From positions 10,974,001-11,038,000 of the forward strand of contig NC_062971.1 in the NCBI RefSeq assembly GCF_023078275.1: a DNA stretch of 64,000 nt, in the 5' to 3' direction. This document shows positions 47,801-53,800 of this stretch, piece after piece (the first letter of the stretch is position 1; every line of letters begins with the position of its first letter). The notes beneath the pieces were generated by a model. The model had not been told where the DNA came from, made no database searches, and saw only the letters and a list, made by a program, of their open reading frames with translations. The stretch comes from Leguminivora glycinivorella (taxonomy: Eukaryota; Arthropoda; Insecta; Lepidoptera; Tortricidae). The position numbers were made by a program, and so were the translations under genes.

Positions 47801-50800
47801 TCTTCCGATTGCCGTCCACCTGACGAGCCATCGGACAACAAGCGCTTTTTTTTCGGTAACGGCCACCATACCATTAACATTTTAGTCCACCTAAGTCCAT
47901 ATTAATAATGGCCTAACTTATCTCTTCAACCTTGGTGCGACTTCGTATCTCAACATTCCTCAAATGATCTTGAAGCTGGATACCCACTATGGCGCGGTCT
48001 AGGATTATTTTTAATTAGATTAGATTAGATTTCTTTATTTCATGATAAAAATTACACTATAAATTTGCTACATGTCAAAATTATGTTTATCTTCTCATCA
48101 TATTACATCATATTTACCTTACCTTTTTTTTTAACCTGTACCTTATCCAAACTTAATTTATTTTTACTTTTTCTTAGGTACTGTACAATCAAAGCAGGAT
48201 ATCCTCGACTACCTGACATGGACGTATTTCTTCCGGCGGCTGCTAAAGAACCCATCCTACTACAACTTGGAAAGCTTGGAGCCTCAAGACATCAACTACT
48301 ATCTGTCTAATCTTGTGCAGACTTCTCTCGATGCTCTGAGCAGTGCCAACTGTGTAGAGATTGAAGAGGTAAGAACTTTGTAGGAATTGTCGCAGATTTT
48401 TCGGTTTAACTCCACTCCACTAACTGTAAAATATATGGTTAGCGTAAATCATTCGGTCTTATCAAATGACAAAAGACGACATTTAACAATCCTTCAGCCA
48501 CCACTCTATGAAGGGCTCCCTCTATTTGGCATAACTTTAATTGTCCGAAACGATTTTCGCATAACAGAAATGTTAATTTGGCAGAAAACTTATTTGTCAT
48601 AATCAAAAATAATACGAATAACACATTGTCCGAAAATAAGTTCGCATAATTCTGTTTACGCCAATTGTTTTTATGAATAAAATTAATTCGCATAATTGTA
48701 TTTGGCATATTTCTTAAAATCAGAATATCCACCCATACTAAATGCTGTTAAGAGAGTTGGTTTGGTTAGGTTAGAACTGCGACCTCAACAAATAAAACAT
48801 TTTGTCAAGAATTTCAAGGTTAGTACTGCAACATTAATATAGTAGTATTACCTATGATAAAAATTCTGCGTAGTAAATTTCCACTAAACCATGTTATGCA
48901 GAAATAATTTATGCATAATAACCGTTATGAAATATATTCGGACAAACAAAAATATGCCAAGACAAATTATGCGTAACTATACTATGCCATAACAGATTAT
49001 GCGAAAGGTGAATTATGCCAATATAGATTATGCCAAAAAGAATTCTCGATTGTAAAATTATGCCAAAACAAGGGGAACCCTCTATGAATGATATATCTCA
49101 TCGTTCATAGAGGGCATTATACATATAATCTAAATGAAGATACTGTGCGCTAAAAGCCAAAAACTAGAAAGAGTTTTTGAAAGATTAAATATCGTTTTAA
49201 ACCTATTCGAAATAATAAAAAGAGTGCTAGAATATGGACACTTATTGAATGGTTTGTTAGCATTTTGCACCATTTCTGTTGACAACGATTCTAATTGTAA
49301 TTGTTAAATAAATTTTATAGCTATGTATGAGAGGTATGTTTCTGAAAGTAAGAGTTTGAGTAAAAATAGGTACGACTATTCGACCTTTTTACAGGACCAA
49401 CGTACGCTCCACACAACATGGATGGGTCGCATCGCCTCCTACTATTACCTGTCGCACAAGACGATGGCTCACTTCAGCCAGTCTTTAACCGGCGATTTGG
49501 ACTTTGACATGCTGCTGCGCGTTCTCAGCGACTGCGAGGAGTACGCCACGTTGCCTGTGAGACATAATGAGGATATACTAAACGGGTAAGCTACTAGAAT
49601 ATTCAATACTACTTCTAAATATTAGAAAACGGTTTTAAAAGTATGTAGTTAATTTTGGATTATTTTAATCGTAAATAAGTCATTAATTAAGTTGTAATAT
49701 AGTTTATGTATTAGCAATAAGCAACTAACAATAAGTAACTAACATTAAATATGTAGCTATAAGGGCCGGTTGCATCAGACCGTCTGTGGCCGTTAAAGCG
49801 TTCGTTAAATTTTATTGTATGGGAAGTTCAATAGACATCTGCAGCGTGTCGATGATGTGTCTGTCAAATGTGGTTGATGCAACTGGCCCTAAGTTTACTA
49901 ATAATTCTATGGATACAATTTTATCTGTAATAAAGATTTAATAATAATAATAAAACATGCCGCGTCCGGTCATAATCATGAGATGACGTGCAACATCGCT
50001 TAGTATTTCGCTGCGCTTGACACATTATTGATGCCAATATTGCCAGGACTATCGATATCCTCATCGCTCAAGTGGCGATGGTGTATGGTGTGTGACTGTA
50101 TAGTATGAGTAGTATATGTTTAAAGAGAAAACATTTTATTACTTAATTTAAATATGTTTTTGCGATAAAAAACTTTATTTAGTCACTGAACTGCTGTATC
50201 GCTAACCCTTATTACAATAAGAATATTTTCTCCAGAGAATTGTCGCAGCAGTGCCGTCTGCCAGTGGACCCGCTGTCCCTAGACTCGTCCAACGTGAAGG
50301 CGTTCCTGCTGCTACAAGCTCACATGTCGCGCCTCACGCTGCCCAACACGGACTACCTCACCGACACCAAGTCCGTCCTCGACCAGACCATCAGGATCCT
50401 GCAGGTATAGTACAACAGTGCACCGCTGTCCCTAGACTCGTCTAACGTGAAGGTGTACCTGCTGCTACAAGCTCACATGTCGCGCCTCACGCTGCCCAAC
50501 ACGGACTACCTCACCGACACCAAGTCCGTCCTCGACCAGACCATCAGGATCCTGCAGGTACAGTACAACAGTGGACCGCTGTCCCTAGACTCGTCCAACG
50601 TGAAGGCGTTCCTGCTGCTACAAGCTCACATGTCGCGCCTCACGCTGCCCAACACGGACTACCTCACCGACACCAAGTCCGTCCTCGACCAGACCATCGA
50701 CCAGACCATCAGGATCCTGCAGGTACCAGTACAACAGTGCACCGCTGTCCCTAGACTCGTCCAACGTGAAGGTGTGCCTGCTGCTACAAGCTCACATGTC

Positions 50801-53800
50801 GCGCCTCACGCTGCCCAACACGGACTACCTCACCGACACCAAGTCCGTCCTCGACCAGACCATCAGGATCCTGCAGGTACAGTACAACAGTGGACCGCTG
50901 TCCCTAGACTCGTCCAACGTGAAGGCGTTCCTGCTGCTACAAGCTCACATGTCGCGCCTCACGCTGCCCAACACGGACTACCTCACCGACACCAAGTCCG
51001 TCCTCGACCAGACCATCAGGATCCTGCAGGTACCAGTACAACAGTGGACCGCTGTCCCTAGACTCGTCTAACGTGAAGGTGTGCCTGCTGCTACAAGCTC
51101 ACATGTCGCGCCTCACGCTGCCCAACACGGACTACCTCACCGACACCAAGTCCGTCCTCGACCAGACCATCAGGATCCTGCAGGTACAGTACAACAGTGG
51201 ACCGCTGTCCCTAGACTCGTCCAACGTGAAGGCGTTCCTGCTGCTACAAGCTCACATGTCGTTAAAAAATATTAGCAGCTCATTAATAATCATGGTTTTC
51301 AATAATTAGGGGAAAGTGGGGTAAAACCGGGACCTTAAGGAAAAAAAATAATTAAAAAATGATTATTAGAAAAATAAACAAAATTTAATAGCCTCTGCTT
51401 AATTTACTTAATTGACAACATATTTATTAGGTGAGAACACTGTTAGCATTATCACACGTAGAATAACACAATCAACTTTAAATCTCACTATTTTACGTTT
51501 TTGCCCCACGGGTAGTCCAAAGCCGGGTATACCCGGTTTTGGAACAGCTGCTATACCCGATATTACCCCGGGCAACGATAGCAATGGACCTCGTCAAGAT
51601 CTTCAAGTTTCATTTTCATTGATTGCTCACTCCAAGATTGTCGTGTTGCAGTTCTTTTATAATTTTGCGCTATTTTCTTTAGATCTGTAACAATTATTTA
51701 AATTATATAAAATCAAAACACCTGACTCAGTTACTTGTACAAAACCGGGTACCACCCGGTATTACCCCGTACGGTTTTGACCCAAACGCACCTACAAGAA
51801 ACTAAAAAATCCACTTATTTAAAAAGATGATGCAATAACAATCAAAGTTATGTTTGTTCAAATGTACAACATACTTAATCGTATAAAAAATACAAATGGT
51901 ACTTACCTCAACGTACGAAAGATTAGTCTGCTTATGAATTCCATAAAATTTTAGATCAAACACTGCTAAAAACTTTTTTCTTTAATTATTTTTATACACC
52001 GGCACGCACGCCTTCTAACTTTTGTTGAAAAACTAACCAAGATGGCTGACAGCTGTCACCAAAGCACGCGTAAATTTGAAACGATCTAAGTAGCCATACT
52101 GCCACGTCCCGGTTTTACCCCCATACCCGGTTTTGGACTAATCTCCCCTACTAACTGTACAAACTCAGTATTTGCCTGTTTGATTACCCTTCACCGTTTT
52201 ACAATCTCAAAATTAAGTATACTAACATTTAGTTGTTTTTTCAGGCCATGATAGACACATCCGCCGAAAACGGCTGGCTATCAGTCTGCCTCTCGTGCCA
52301 GATGCTAATGCAGTGCATCGTGCAAGCGCGCTGGCCGTCCGACTCTCCGCTCACCACCTTACCGCATATCGAGTCCCACCACCTCTACATGTTCACAAAC
52401 ATGTCTACCGACTCTAGGAAGCCGTGCAACACGCTCAATGGGCTGAAGCACGCGAGTATTAAGAGCTATGAGACACTAGCCAAACCTTTAAGGAGGGAGT
52501 TTGAGGAGAATCAGATCGAGCAGATCCATAGGGTAAGTTTAATCGTTTCTTTTACTGGGTATGCACCTTGGTTTCTTCTCCGTATGCCATGTATAGTGCA
52601 AGACTCACCACGCTGCCGCACATGGAGTCCCATCACCTCTACACGTTTAGCAACATGTCCACGGACTCGAGGAAACCGTGCAACACGCTCAATGGGCTAA
52701 AGCACGCGAGCACCAAGCCAAGAGCTATGAAACGCTCGCCAAGCCTTTAAGGAGGGAGTTTGAGGAGAATCAGATCGAGCAGATCCAATCGTTTCATTTA
52801 CTGGGTATGCACCTTGGTCTCTTCTCCATATGCGATGTATAATGCAAGATTCAGCACGCTACCGCATATCGAGTCCCACCACCTCTACATGTTCACAAAC
52901 ATGTCCACCGACTCTAGGAAGCCGTGCAACACAGTCAATGGGCTGAAGCACGCGAGTATTAAGAGCTATGAGACACTAGCCAAATCTTTAAGGAGAATTA
53001 GATCGAGCAGATCCATAGGGTAAGGTTTATCGTTCATTCTCTATAAAAACTAGGTTCTTACCAGGCGCGGGGAGCGGTTTCACCCTTTCGTTGTCGACCT
53101 ACCTTTCATTCGCACGAAGAGGTTTGCCTCTTCTTTCCTAATGCGAACTGCTAAGGAACAGGTTGCCAGCCTCTCGCCACAATTTAACCCATATCCCACA
53201 GTCGCGTTCTACGACACCCACGGGAAGAAAGGGGGTGGTGAAATTCTTAACCCGTCACCACACAGTCAATCACAGTTTATAATTTAAAAAAAATGTAAAA
53301 CACTAACCAGACAGTTTGTGCAGTTCAGTTTCGCCGTCAAATGAAATATATTTATCGATGATACATACATAGATTCCCTATAGTAGTGATGGCGCTGTTA
53401 AAAATGCTTCTGTGTGCTGTTCATTCACTTTTACCATATTTTGTAGGCAATATGTGATCTCCCAACCTTGGACCTCAAACTGGCGGTGCGCGGGCTATGG
53501 TTCGACGCAGATGGTGAGCAAGACAAACTCCTGAGGCAGCCACCACCTAGGGACCACTGGATACCGCTCCACGCTGAACAGGTATAATACCATATTCAGT
53601 ATGAGTGGATCATACGAAATTTATTTAGATCCTATGTCATACTCTCAAAATCGCATCAGAATCCCCCCTCCGTCACGCTTTAACATGGATTGTCACATTT
53701 AGTATAACCCCAAAGTGACGTAATATATGGATGACGATAATGTACTCTATTCTCTTTTCCACTCACTCAAGTGCCGAGGTTGCTCAGCCTAGCAAAACGT

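Noticed and set aside
50447..51061. 204-codon ORF over the exon 34 array
   Set aside because: It is several exon copies joined through spacers. The frame changes at the GTACCAG junctions, and there is no start context or independent homology.
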